Below, in pieces: positions 8,835-16,956 of a DNA stretch of 64,000 nucleotides (positions are counted from its first letter, which is position 1; each line of letters starts with the position of its first letter). Location of the stretch: positions 1 through 64,000 of the forward strand of contig CAMTOO010000002.1 in assembly GCA_947074185.1 (NCBI GenBank), written 5' to 3'. The position numbers and the translations under genes are program-made. Origin of the DNA: an uncultured Negativicutes bacterium (GTDB taxonomy: Bacteria > Bacillota > Negativicutes > Acidaminococcales > Acidaminococcaceae). The notes under the pieces are model-generated. The model ran no database searches. It was not told the DNA's origin and saw only the letters and a list, made by a program, of their open reading frames with translations.

Positions 8835-8863
8835 ATTATACTACCACTGATGTAAGATTTAAA
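8835..8863 (-). promoter_or_regulatory. Promoter for the amidohydrolase gene
   Basis: On the minus strand TTTAAA (8863-8858) is followed after 17 nt by a perfect TATAAT (8840-8835). The -35 match is weak. It lies just downstream of the pheT terminator. Confidence 0.45.
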
Positions 8864-8872
8864 TAGCAAATA

Positions 8873-8905
8873 AAAATACACCTCAATTTTTTTGAGGTGT
8901 ATTTT
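8873..8905 (-). terminator. Intrinsic terminator of the pheST operon
   Basis: A 13-bp perfect inverted repeat (8873-8885 with 8893-8905) has a T-rich loop. On the minus strand it is followed by TTTTTATTTG. It begins 5 nt after the pheT stop. Confidence 0.85.
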
Positions 8906-8910
8906 ATATG

Positions 8911-11343
8911 TTATTTTCTAAGTTCTGCTTTGTATTCTGCTTCTACTTTTTCTACAACAGTTTTGATTACTTCATCAATTTCTACATCTGTTAAAGTACG
9001 ATCTTCTGCTTGGAAAGTAAGATTGAACGCCATAGATTTAGAGCCTTCTGCTACTTGTTTGCCTGTGTAAACGTCAAATACTTGTACTGCTTTTAAGAGA
9101 GCACCGGCATTTGCACGAATTACAGTTTCTAATTCACTCATAGTTACAGTTGTTGGTACTACTACCGCAATGTCACGAGACATTCCTGGGAATTTAGGTA
9201 AGTGTTTATATTTAGGAATTTTTATAGCTGCTTCTACAATTGACGCAACTTCTAATTCAAAAATATAAGTATCTTCAGGAACATCAAAGTTCGCTGCTAC
9301 TGTTGGATGAATTTCACCAAAATAGCCTACGATTGCTCCATTGTATTTGATACCACAACTTTTACCAGGGTGATAATAGTTTTGGCTTTCATAAACCAAT
9401 TCATAACCTTCTACTTGAAGTTCTGCTAATAAACCTTCTGCAACGCCTTTAATGTCATAGAAATCAACATTTTCTTTAGTAGCTGTCCAGTTTAATTCAT
9501 CACGTTTGCCAGTCATTACTGCGCATAACATTCTTGTTTCTACTGGGAACTCTTTAAGAGGAAGTGCTTTAGGAATATAGTTACGAGCAACTTCAAATAT
9601 TTTAACGCTAGCCACTTGGCGAGCTAAGTTATAAGCAGCTGTTGCTAATAAACTTGGCACCATAGTTGTACGCATTACTTTAAATTCATCACTAATAGGA
9701 TTCATGATTTCAATTACATTACGACGTGAATCATCTTGTGCTAATTCCAATTTGTCTAACATATTTGGATGAATGAAACTATAAGTCATAACTTCATTTA
9801 AACCAACAGAAACAAGATAATCTTCAATGCTATCACGAACATCTTCAACAACATCTTGACGACCTTGTACTAAAGGAAGCGCTGGCATATGAGATGCAAT
9901 TTTATCGAAAGAATGCATACGTGCGATTTCTTCACTAATATCAGCATCACAAGTTACATCATAACGCCAAGAAGGTACCGTAATAACTAGGTTATCTCCT
10001 TCTTCTACTACTTCAAATTGTACACTCTTAAGAATTTTAACCATTTCAGCTTTTGCGATTTCAACACCGATACGAGTGTTAATAGCTGCAGGGCTTACTT
10101 TAATAACAAATGGAGCTACTGGATTTGGATATGCATCTACAATCCCAGCTACAGTTTCACAACCTGCCACTTGTTCTAAAAGATATGCCGCTCTATTTAA
10201 TGCGTTATTATTAAGAACTGTATCAACACCGCGTTCAAAACGACCTGATGCTTCACTACGAAGTCCTAATTCTTTAGAAGTCAAACGGATTGATGTACCA
10301 TCAAAAGTTGCTGCTTCAAGCATAACATTAACTGTTGCATCAGTTACTTCTGTTTCTAAGCCACCCATTACACCGCCTAAGCCTACTGCATTTTTAGTAT
10401 CTGCAATAGTAATCATAGAAGGTTCTAAGTCTCTAGTTTGTCCATCAAGAGTAACAAGTTTTTCACCTTTATTAGCACGACGAACAATCAAAGTATGGTC
10501 TGCAACTTTATCATAGTCATAAGCATGCATAGGTTGACCAAGTTCAAGCATAACATAGTTAGTTACGTCAACAACATTGCTAATAGGACGCATACCGCAA
10601 GCACGCAAACGTTTTTGCATCCATTCAGGAGATGGTCCAATTTTAATATTTTTCAAAATACGAGCAGAGAAACGACTACATAAGTCTGCTGCTTCAATGT
10701 TAATTTTAGCCATCTCATTAACATTACCTGCAGCTTTTTCTGCTACATTCATTTCAGGCATTTTAAAGGTTGTATTTAACACAGCTGCTACTTCGCGTGC
10801 TAAACCAATAATATTGCTGCAATCACCACGGTTTGCTGTTAAAGAAATATCAAGTACAACATCATCTAAACCTAAAACTTCTTTAATATCTACGCCAATT
10901 GGTGTATCCGCAGGCAATATAAAAATGCCTTCTCTTTGTTCTGGAAGCAAAAGTTTTGCATCGATACCTAATTCTTCAGCACTGCAAAGCATACCAAAAG
11001 AATCAAGTCCACGCATTTTTGCTTTCTTAAGTTTCATACCGCTAGGCAAAGTAGAACCTACTGCTGCCACTGGTACAATATCATTTAATTTTACATTTTG
11101 AGCACCTGTAAGGATTTGCACGATTTCACCTGTGCCATAATCCATTTGACAAGTCCATAAATGATCGGAATCAGGATGACGTTCAATGTGAGTAACTTTA
11201 CCAGTTATTACACCTTCTAAACCTTCACCTAAGCGTTCTACTCCTTCAACTTCTAAACCAACACTAGTAAGTTTATCAGCCAATTCTTCAGGAGTAACAT
11301 TAATATCAACATATTCTTTAAGCCAACTAATAGACGCTAACAT
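8911..11343 (-). CDS. pheT: Phenylalanine--tRNA ligase beta subunit
   Basis: The protein is 810 residues, the normal bacterial length of about 800. It starts with MLASISWLKEYVDI, followed by the tRNA-binding domain (about 40-150, 'HPDSDHLWTCQMDYG'). Next come B3/B4 and B5 domains, the latter with 'RANKGEKLVTLDGQ' and 'ERGVD', and a C-terminal ferredoxin-fold anticodon-binding domain (about 715-810, 'PKFPGMSRDIAVVVP'). It forms the (alpha-beta)2 enzyme that charges tRNA-Phe; the beta subunit carries the editing and tRNA-recognition parts. It lies 15 nt downstream of pheS in the same transcript. Confidence 0.97.
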   Translation of the reverse strand: MLASISWLKEYVDINVTPEELADKLTSVGLEVEGVERLGEGLEGVITGKVTHIERHPDSDHLWTCQMDYGTGEIVQILTGAQNVKLNDIVPVAAVGSTLPSGMKLKKAKMRGLDSFGMLCSAEELGIDAKLLLPEQREGIFILPADTPIGVDIKEVLGLDDVVLDISLTANRGDCSNIIGLAREVAAVLNTTFKMPEMNVAEKAAGNVNEMAKINIEAADLCSRFSARILKNIKIGPSPEWMQKRLRACGMRPISNVVDVTNYVMLELGQPMHAYDYDKVADHTLIVRRANKGEKLVTLDGQTRDLEPSMITIADTKNAVGLGGVMGGLETEVTDATVNVMLEAATFDGTSIRLTSKELGLRSEASGRFERGVDTVLNNNALNRAAYLLEQVAGCETVAGIVDAYPNPVAPFVIKVSPAAINTRIGVEIAKAEMVKILKSVQFEVVEEGDNLVITVPSWRYDVTCDADISEEIARMHSFDKIASHMPALPLVQGRQDVVEDVRDSIEDYLVSVGLNEVMTYSFIHPNMLDKLELAQDDSRRNVIEIMNPISDEFKVMRTTMVPSLLATAAYNLARQVASVKIFEVARNYIPKALPLKEFPVETRMLCAVMTGKRDELNWTATKENVDFYDIKGVAEGLLAELQVEGYELVYESQNYYHPGKSCGIKYNGAIVGYFGEIHPTVAANFDVPEDTYIFELEVASIVEAAIKIPKYKHLPKFPGMSRDIAVVVPTTVTMSELETVIRANAGALLKAVQVFDVYTGKQVAEGSKSMAFNLTFQAEDRTLTDVEIDEVIKTVVEKVEAEYKAELRK

Positions 11344-11358
11344 ATTACTACTCCCTCC

Positions 11359-12384
11359 TTATTTAAATTGACGGATAAACCGTAAGTCATTTTCAAAGAA
11401 TAAACGTAAATCATCTATACCATATTTAAGCATAGCAATACGTTCAATACCCATACCGAAAGCATAGCCATTGATTTTTTCAGGATCATAGCCACTCATT
11501 TTTAATACGTTAGGATGAACCATACCACTACCTAATATTTCGAGCCAACCAGATTGTTTACATACGCGGCAACCTTTACCACCACAGATTACGCAAGAAA
11601 TATCAATTTCTGCACTTGGTTCAGTGAATGGGAAATAACTTGGACGTAAACGAATTTCTACAGTATTACCAAACATTTCTTTACAGAAAGTTTCTAACGT
11701 ACCTTTTAAATCAGCAAGACTGATGTTTTCACCAAGTACAAGTCCTTCAACTTGATGGAACATTGGTGAGTGAGTTGCATCATAGTCATTACGATAAACG
11801 GTACCTGGAGCAATCATACGAATTGGGCTGTTAGGCTCTCTAGATTGCATAGTACGCGCTTGAATTGGAGATGTTTGAGTACGTAGCAAGAACTCTTCAG
11901 TAATGTAGAAAGTATCTTGCATATCACGTGCTGGATGATCTTTAGGTAAGTTAAGCGCTTCGAAATTGTAATAATCATTTTCAATTTCAGGCCCTTCCAT
12001 AACTTCAAAGCCCATACGCATAAAGATTTTCTTAACTTCACGTAAAGTCAAAGTAACTGGATGTAAATGTCCAGCTGTTTGTTTACGACCTGGTAAAGTT
12101 ATATCAACTTTTTCAGTTTCTAATTTTTGTTTTAATGCACCCGCTTCAATAATTTCAGTTTTGGCATTAATAGCTTCTTCTAATTCACTTTTAACTTCAT
12201 TAACAATTTGACCAATGATTGGTCTTTCCTCTGCTGCAAGGGCACCCATACCGCGCAAAACTTCTGTCATAGGACCTTTTTTACCAAGGTACTTAACACG
12301 TAAGTCTTTGAGCTGATCTGGAGTGGTAACTTGATCAAGTTCAGCAAGAGCCTGATTTTTTAACTCGAGCAATTTTTCTTTCAT
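11359..12384 (-). CDS. pheS: Phenylalanine--tRNA ligase alpha subunit
   Basis: The protein is 341 residues. An N-terminal coiled-coil (about 1-95) precedes the class II aminoacyl-tRNA synthetase core with motif 2 around '[20 protein letters not shown]' and motif 3 '[17 protein letters not shown]'. It binds ATP and phenylalanine and forms phenylalanyl-adenylate. A CxxCxGxGCxxC-type cluster ('[12 protein letters not shown]') sits before motif 3, as in many bacterial PheS proteins. The gene is preceded by a Phe T-box leader and followed 15 nt later by pheT. Confidence 0.97.
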   Translation of the reverse strand: MKEKLLELKNQALAELDQVTTPDQLKDLRVKYLGKKGPMTEVLRGMGALAAEERPIIGQIVNEVKSELEEAINAKTEIIEAGALKQKLETEKVDITLPGRKQTAGHLHPVTLTLREVKKIFMRMGFEVMEGPEIENDYYNFEALNLPKDHPARDMQDTFYITEEFLLRTQTSPIQARTMQSREPNSPIRMIAPGTVYRNDYDATHSPMFHQVEGLVLGENISLADLKGTLETFCKEMFGNTVEIRLRPSYFPFTEPSAEIDISCVICGGKGCRVCKQSGWLEILGSGMVHPNVLKMSGYDPEKINGYAFGMGIERIAMLKYGIDDLRLFFENDLRFIRQFK

Positions 12385-12400
12385 GACTTCCTCCTATAAA

Positions 12401-12656
12401 ATAAAAAACTTCCGCCCCTCTTAACGAAGGGGCGAAAGTGTTATTCCGCGGTACCACCCTAATTTGTACTCTTTTCAAGCTTTAACGCAGCAAACGCTCA
12501 ACCTACACATCATAAATGACTTCAGCCAAGGCACTCCCAAGTGAACTTCATCAATTAGTAAATGCAAAACTCACACCAATGTTTCGCTCTCTTAAAATCA
12601 CACCTTGATTACTCTCTTGTTCCTCGTGCTCTAAATACGGGACGTATATAATTAAC
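12401..12656 (-). promoter_or_regulatory. T-box riboswitch (Phe) upstream of pheST
   Basis: On the minus strand the antiterminator core AGGGTGGTACCGCGG sits at 12460-12446. A GC-rich terminator hairpin (CGCCCCTT/AGAGGGGCG, 12413-12434) follows, then TTTTTTATTTTAT. Upstream, GATGAAG-TTC-ACTTGGGAGTGC places a TTC (Phe) codon at 12545-12543 in the expected specifier context, followed by A. Binding of uncharged tRNA-Phe should favour the antiterminator and switch on the synthetase. The leader is about 250 nt. Stem I boundaries are approximate. Confidence 0.92.
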
Positions 12657-12662
12657 GAATTT

Positions 12663-12691
12663 ATTATAGCACATAGCTAGTTGCTATGCAA
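12663..12691 (-). promoter_or_regulatory. Promoter of pheST
   Basis: On the minus strand TTGCAT (12691-12686) and TATAAT (12668-12663) are separated by 17 nt. The expected start site near 12656 gives a transcript opening directly into the T-box stem I. The promoter fits in the 40 nt after the methyltransferase stop codon. Confidence 0.75.
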
Positions 12692-12700
12692 GAAATAATA

Positions 12701-13534
12701 CTATTTTTTATATTGGCGTTGGCGTAAGCTTTCATATAGAATTACGCCTGTTGCTACACCTACATTTAAAGATTCAGCACTACCTAACATAGGAATGAAT
12801 GCTTTTAAATCTGCTTTTTCTAATAAGGTTTCACTAATACCATTAGCTTCATTGCCCATAACTATAGCCAATTTTTCATCAAGATTAGTTTTATATAGAT
12901 CACTTGCCCCATCTAAACATGTAACAAGTGTCTTGTAGCCTTCAGATTTGCACCAAGCCAAGCAATCTACCTCATTCACATCACTCACTATAGGCAAATG
13001 AAATAAAGAGCCCATAGAAGCTCTCACGACTTTTGGAGCAAAAGCATCTACTGTACCATTTAAAAGAACAATACCTAAAGCACCTGCTGCATCTGCCGCA
13101 CGAATAATAGAACCTAAATTTCCTGGATCTTGAATCCTATCTACAACTACAACAGAAGCATTGGCAAAGTCTTTACCTTTAGAACTCACTACCTTTGCCA
13201 AGACTTTTCCAAAGTTATTCATTGTAACCTTAGGAATATCTGCAATAGCAATAATGCCTTGTGGTTCTTTAGTATCGCTAAGTTTTTCCATAACCTTAGT
13301 ATCTACTTCATAAAGGTCAGCACCATTTGCCGCCGCTTTATCTATCACACTTATTGTACGCACGTCACTTGTTACAGTATAAAACACCTTGCGAACAAGC
13401 CCGTAGTTAACAGCTTCTTCCACTGTTCGCAAACCTTCAACAAAGAACAATTCTTTTTCTTTGCGAAACTTCTTCAGTTTTAAGTTGTTTGCATCTTTTA
13501 TTTGATTGTTACTTACGCTAGTAATGCGTTCCAC
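12701..13534 (-). CDS. SPOUT (TrmH/SpoU) family 2'-O-ribose RNA methyltransferase
   Basis: The protein is 277 residues. An N-terminal substrate-binding domain ('KEKELFFVEGLRTVEEAV') is followed by the SpoU knot, with motif 1 'DRIQDPGNLGSIIRAADAAG', motif 2 'VMGNEANGIS' and motif 3 'IPMLGSAESLNVGVATGVIL'. It methylates ribose 2'-OH in rRNA or tRNA from S-adenosylmethionine; members of this group include RlmB-like and TrmH-like enzymes, and the exact site is not predictable. The start codon overlaps the ktrA stop, so it is the third gene of the ktrB-ktrA operon. Confidence 0.88.
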   Translation of the reverse strand: MERITSVSNNQIKDANNLKLKKFRKEKELFFVEGLRTVEEAVNYGLVRKVFYTVTSDVRTISVIDKAAANGADLYEVDTKVMEKLSDTKEPQGIIAIADIPKVTMNNFGKVLAKVVSSKGKDFANASVVVVDRIQDPGNLGSIIRAADAAGALGIVLLNGTVDAFAPKVVRASMGSLFHLPIVSDVNEVDCLAWCKSEGYKTLVTCLDGASDLYKTNLDEKLAIVMGNEANGISETLLEKADLKAFIPMLGSAESLNVGVATGVILYESLRQRQYKK

Positions 13535-14190
13535 TAAATAAATTCCTCCATTTTTTGAATTGCAGTATGTTCACCAATGAGAATAATCTCATCACCTTTA
13601 TTAAGTATTGTTGTAGGCCCAGGGTTAACAATTGTTTGACCACCGTGTTTAATACCTACAACGTTTACATTATATTCTTTACGCAAATTTGCTTCTGCGA
13701 GACTTTTCCCTTCAAAGATTGTTGGTACAATAATACTCATTAAACTTATATCATTAGACAATTCAATGTAGTCCATGATATTACTAGAAACAAGATTATG
13801 AGCAACACGTATACCCATATCTTTTTCTGAAAAAATAATTTTATCTGCGCCAACTTTTGCAAGCATTTTCCCATGTTGTGTATCAAGAGCTTTAGATACT
13901 ACTTCAGGAATACCGAATTCTTTACAAATCATTGTAGCCATTAAGTTTGCGCCTAGTTCACCTGCGCCAACAACTACAACATCAAAATTATCTATTCCTA
14001 ATGCTTTTAAATTTTTCTCTTCTGAAATATCCGCTGCTACAACATGAGTTAATTGTGCAGAAAGATCTTGCACAATATCTTCATCAATATCTACGCCTAA
14101 AACTTCATAACCTAATTCTGATAAAGTTATTGCAACACTTCTACCAAATTTACCTAGTCCTAAAACAGCATATTGTTTTTTTGTTCCCAT
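13534..14190 (-). CDS. ktrA: Ktr potassium uptake regulatory subunit (RCK domains)
   Basis: The cytoplasmic gating ring subunit has 218 residues. Residues 1-135 form the RCK_N Rossmann domain with the nucleotide motif GLGKFG and the acidic 'GVDIDED' end of strand two. Residues about 140-218 form the RCK_C domain. It binds ATP/ADP to gate KtrB. In Bacillus and Staphylococcus the RCK_C domain of KtrA/KtrC also binds c-di-AMP, whose synthase gene lies at 51375-52220; a link here is inference. It lies 8 nt downstream of ktrB. Confidence 0.92.
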   Translation of the reverse strand: MGTKKQYAVLGLGKFGRSVAITLSELGYEVLGVDIDEDIVQDLSAQLTHVVAADISEEKNLKALGIDNFDVVVVGAGELGANLMATMICKEFGIPEVVSKALDTQHGKMLAKVGADKIIFSEKDMGIRVAHNLVSSNIMDYIELSNDISLMSIIVPTIFEGKSLAEANLRKEYNVNVVGIKHGGQTIVNPGPTTILNKGDEIILIGEHTAIQKMEEFI

Positions 14191-14198
14191 GTTATCAC

Positions 14199-15566
14199 CT
14201 AACCTATCATTATATTTTCGTGAGGATATTTAATTTTATTATTTTTTTGTCTCATCCAAGATAATACAAAAGTTATAATTCCTACGCGACCTATAAACAT
14301 AGTCAAAACTAGTATTAATTTACCAAACACGTTCCAGTCATTTGTTATACCTATTCCTAGACCAACTGTAGCAAAAGCGGAAATAGTTTCAAATAAAACA
14401 TAGTGGTATGGGTGTTGCCCGCCATTTGCAATCAAAAGCATAAAGAAGGCCAAAATAACCCATATAATGGATAAAGTAAATATTGTTGTTGCTTTTGCAA
14501 TCATCGCCTGAGGAATACTTCTATCAAATACAATTACTTCTTTACCACCTCGTAAAGTTGCCCAAACAAATAATACGATTACAAGAAAAGTTGTTGTTTT
14601 GATACCGCCACCTGTTGAGGTTGGACTAGCACCGATAAACATAAGAAAGCCTATAAAACTTTGTGTTACAGAATTTAAACTAGCTAAATCAACTGTATTA
14701 AATCCTGCGGTACGAGCTGTAATAGATTGGAATAAAGATATTAAAACATCATCTTGCCCTGGTTTTATAACGGAAGTACTATATTCAAATAACCAAATTA
14801 ATATACCGCCTCCAAAGATTAAGATGGAATTTATAATGAGAACTAATTTTGAGTGAAGGGTTAGTTTATGCCAAGAAAATCTTTTGATTCGTAAATCTTC
14901 TAATACAGTAAAACCCATACTACCTACAATAATCAAGATCATAAAAATTAAATTTAATTGAATATCACTACTATAATTCACAAAGCTATTATAGTCGCCC
15001 ATCAAGTCGAAGCCTGCATTACAAAAAGCAGATATCGCATGGAAGAATCCATATGAAATACTTGTTGTACCAAATTCTGGCCAGAAATGAATAGTTAGTA
15101 ATACCCCAAAAACAAATTCTATTGCTAGAGTATATTTAATAACATTGATAGCAAGCTTTATTACACCACTAGGTTCATCTTGATTAAGAGATTCTTGAAT
15201 TCTAAGACGTTCTTTAAGGTTAATACGTTTACCTAAAGCTACACTGACAAGAGTTGTAAAAGTCATGATACCAAGCCCGCCTGCTTGTATTAATAGAATT
15301 AACACAAACTGTCCAAAACCTGTTAAATCATTTTTCGCATCTACAACCGTAAGCCCTGTAACACAAGATGCCGAGGTTGCTGTAAATAATGCATTAATAA
15401 AACTTAACCCTTCGCCATTAGTGGTTGCAAAAGGCAACATGAAAAGAATTGTGCCTGTAGTGATAAGCATCAAAAATGTTAATAACACTATTTGATTAGT
15501 ATGCAATCCCATAAACCACTTCATAAACTTAGTGGAAAAGACTTTTATCCAAAAGCTACGAGTCAC
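14199..15566 (-). CDS. ktrB: Ktr/Trk-type potassium transporter membrane subunit
   Basis: The protein is 455 residues and multi-spanning. It has the four pore-loop repeats of TrkH/KtrB, each with a selectivity glycine: 'SCVTGLTV', 'FCNAGFDLM', 'RTAGFNTVD' and 'ATVGLGIG'. It forms the Na+-dependent K+ channel of the Ktr system. The start is a GTG at 15566 behind GAAGGTG. It is the first gene of the operon with ktrA and the methyltransferase. Confidence 0.92.
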   Translation of the reverse strand: MTRSFWIKVFSTKFMKWFMGLHTNQIVLLTFLMLITTGTILFMLPFATTNGEGLSFINALFTATSASCVTGLTVVDAKNDLTGFGQFVLILLIQAGGLGIMTFTTLVSVALGKRINLKERLRIQESLNQDEPSGVIKLAINVIKYTLAIEFVFGVLLTIHFWPEFGTTSISYGFFHAISAFCNAGFDLMGDYNSFVNYSSDIQLNLIFMILIIVGSMGFTVLEDLRIKRFSWHKLTLHSKLVLIINSILIFGGGILIWLFEYSTSVIKPGQDDVLISLFQSITARTAGFNTVDLASLNSVTQSFIGFLMFIGASPTSTGGGIKTTTFLVIVLFVWATLRGGKEVIVFDRSIPQAMIAKATTIFTLSIIWVILAFFMLLIANGGQHPYHYVLFETISAFATVGLGIGITNDWNVFGKLILVLTMFIGRVGIITFVLSWMRQKNNKIKYPHENIMIG

Positions 15567-15612
15567 AAATTCACCTTCATTCCCTTTAGTTAATAAATTT
15601 CTATATAATCCT

Positions 15613-15641
15613 ATTTTAAACTTATTTTACCTAATGTGCAA
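15613..15641 (-). promoter_or_regulatory. Promoter of the ktrB-ktrA operon
   Basis: On the minus strand TTGCAC (15641-15636) and TAAAAT (15618-15613) are 17 nt apart. The leader between it and the GTG start is only about 40 nt, too short for a c-di-AMP (ydaO) riboswitch. Confidence 0.6.
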
Positions 15642-15642
15642 T

Positions 15643-15673
15643 AAAAAAGAGTTACTTCGTGTGAAGTAACTCT
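15643..15673 (-). terminator. Intrinsic terminator of infC-rpmI-rplT
   Basis: An 11-bp perfect stem (15648-15658 with 15663-15673) has a 4-nt loop and a TTTTTTATT tail on the minus strand. It begins about 14 nt after the rplT stop. Confidence 0.88.
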
Positions 15674-15686
15674 TTTAAAGTTAATC

Positions 15687-16040
15687 TTATAAAGCTGCTT
15701 TAGCTGCTTCTACAAGTTTAGTGAAAGCTGCTGCATCATTAATAGCCATATCAGCTAAAACTTTACGGTTCATTTCGATACCAGCTTTAGATAAGCCACA
15801 GATGAAACGACTGTAAGTCATTCCGTTTGCACGAGTTGCTGCGTTGATACGAGCAATCCATAAACGACGGAAATCACGTTTTTTAGCACGACGGTCACGA
15901 CGTGCATAAGATAATGCTTTCATTACGGTTTCGTTAGCTTTTTTGAACAATAAATGTTTAGCTCCACGATAACCTCTTGCTAATTTTAAAATCTTTTTAT
16001 GACGACGATGAGCAGTAACGCCCACTTTTACTCTAGCCAT
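15687..16040 (-). CDS. rplT: 50S ribosomal protein L20
   Basis: The protein is 117 residues, the normal length. The basic N-terminal helix '[19 protein letters not shown]' binds 23S rRNA. In Bacillus L20 represses its own infC-rpmI-rplT operon by binding the leader, and a matching leader is present here. It follows rpmI by 26 nt. Confidence 0.98.
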   Translation of the reverse strand: MARVKVGVTAHRRHKKILKLARGYRGAKHLLFKKANETVMKALSYARRDRRAKKRDFRRLWIARINAATRANGMTYSRFICGLSKAGIEMNRKVLADMAINDAAAFTKLVEAAKAAL

Positions 16041-16066
16041 TTTTCATATCCTCCTATTATTACGTA

Positions 16067-16264
16067 TTAAGCGTAAGGCAACATTTTTGCTACGCGTTCA
16101 TGATCTGTTTTGTGAACAAGAGCTGCCTTACGTAAATTTCTTTTACGTGAAGGAGATTTATGTTCTAAAATGTGTTTTTTGAATGCTTTAGAACGTTTGA
16201 ATTCACCACTAGCGGTTTTTTTAAATCTTTTTGCAGCACTTCTGCGTGTTTTCATTTTAATCAT
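16067..16264 (-). CDS. rpmI: 50S ribosomal protein L35
   Basis: The protein is 65 residues and very basic, with the family core '[15 protein letters not shown]'. I chose the ATG at 16264, 8 nt after AGGAGG, which gives the usual length; a GTG one codon earlier is the alternative. It is the middle gene of the conserved infC-rpmI-rplT operon. Confidence 0.96.
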   Translation of the reverse strand: MIKMKTRRSAAKRFKKTASGEFKRSKAFKKHILEHKSPSRKRNLRKAALVHKTDHERVAKMLPYA

Positions 16265-16281
16265 CACTAAATCCTCCTGGT

Positions 16282-16797
16282 CTATTTCTGTTTAGGCGCA
16301 ACAATCATAGTCATGTTTTTGCCTTCCAGTTTAGGTTTCTTTTCAACAACTACCATTTCTTCCAATTGAGCTGCCATTCTATCAAGCAATGCTTCGCCAA
16401 GTTCTGGATGACTTAATTCACGGCCACGGAACATAATTGTTACCTTAACCTTGTCTCCATCTTCCAAAAAGCGTACTGCATTTTTGAACTTTACATTGAA
16501 GTCGTGCTCCTCAATACCAGGACGCAACTTAACTTCTTTAATATCAAAGGTTTTTTGCTTTTTACGAGCTTCTTTATCGCGTTTTTGTTGCTCGTAACGG
16601 AACTTGCCATAATCCATAATCTTACATACAGGCGGTTTCGCTGTAGGAGCAATTTCAACCAAGTCTAAATCTTTTTCAATGGCAAGTTGTAAGGCGTCGC
16701 GATTGGACATTAATCCAAGTTGTTCGCCATCTTCTCCAACAACACGTACTTCGCGTGCTCGGATTTCTTCATTCATGCGCAAGTCTTCTTTGCTAAT
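16282..16797 (-). CDS. infC: Translation initiation factor IF-3
   Basis: The protein is about 171 residues with an N-domain ('[19 protein letters not shown]'), a lysine-rich linker near residue 75-85 and a C-domain ending in '[10 protein letters not shown]'. It binds the 30S subunit and proofreads start-codon choice. The start is of interest: an in-frame ATG at 16803 lies only 3 nt after GGAGG, whereas ATT at 16797 has 9-nt spacing and gives the N-terminus (M)[10 protein letters not shown], aligning with the AUU-started IF-3 of Bacillus. I therefore favour AUU initiation; if the ATG is used the protein has 173 residues. Confidence 0.95.
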   Translation of the reverse strand: MSKEDLRMNEEIRAREVRVVGEDGEQLGLMSNRDALQLAIEKDLDLVEIAPTAKPPVCKIMDYGKFRYEQQKRDKEARKKQKTFDIKEVKLRPGIEEHDFNVKFKNAVRFLEDGDKVKVTIMFRGRELSHPELGEALLDRMAAQLEEMVVVEKKPKLEGKNMTMIVAPKQK

Positions 16798-16803
16798 AAC
16801 CAT

Positions 16804-16917
16804 TCACCTCCAAATAAATAAAAACGGGCAGACATAGTCCACCCGCAAAAATAATCTTATTCAACCCTGTCGAGCCTAGCTGCAAGGTGAGAAGCGGAGT
16901 GGCTTCTGCTTTGTTAC
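16804..16917 (-). ncRNA. infC-rpmI-rplT leader, L20-type attenuator
   Basis: On the minus strand an AGAAGC/GCTTCT hairpin (16907-16902 with 16895-16890) is followed by CTCACC, resembling the 23S rRNA mimic that L20 binds. Further down is an intrinsic terminator: a 9-bp stem (16825-16833 with 16837-16845, loop of 3) and TTTTTATTT. This arrangement matches the Firmicutes L20 leader, in which excess L20 promotes termination. Covariation was not tested. Confidence 0.78.
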
Positions 16918-16923
16918 TTAGCT

Positions 16924-16952
16924 ATAATACCACATAGTTTTATATGTGTCAA
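16924..16952 (-). promoter_or_regulatory. Promoter of infC-rpmI-rplT
   Basis: On the minus strand a perfect TTGACA (16952-16947) and TATTAT (16929-16924) are separated by 17 nt. It lies directly after the dac stop codon at 16957 and just upstream of the L20-type leader. Confidence 0.8.
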
Positions 16953-16956
16953 CACT

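Noticed and set aside
10577-11101. Open frame of 174 codons on the plus strand
   Set aside because: Antisense to pheT, with no recognisable domain or start signal.
15567-15642. c-di-AMP (ydaO) riboswitch ahead of ktrB
   Set aside because: The leader is only about 40 nt from promoter to start codon, too short for this RNA.
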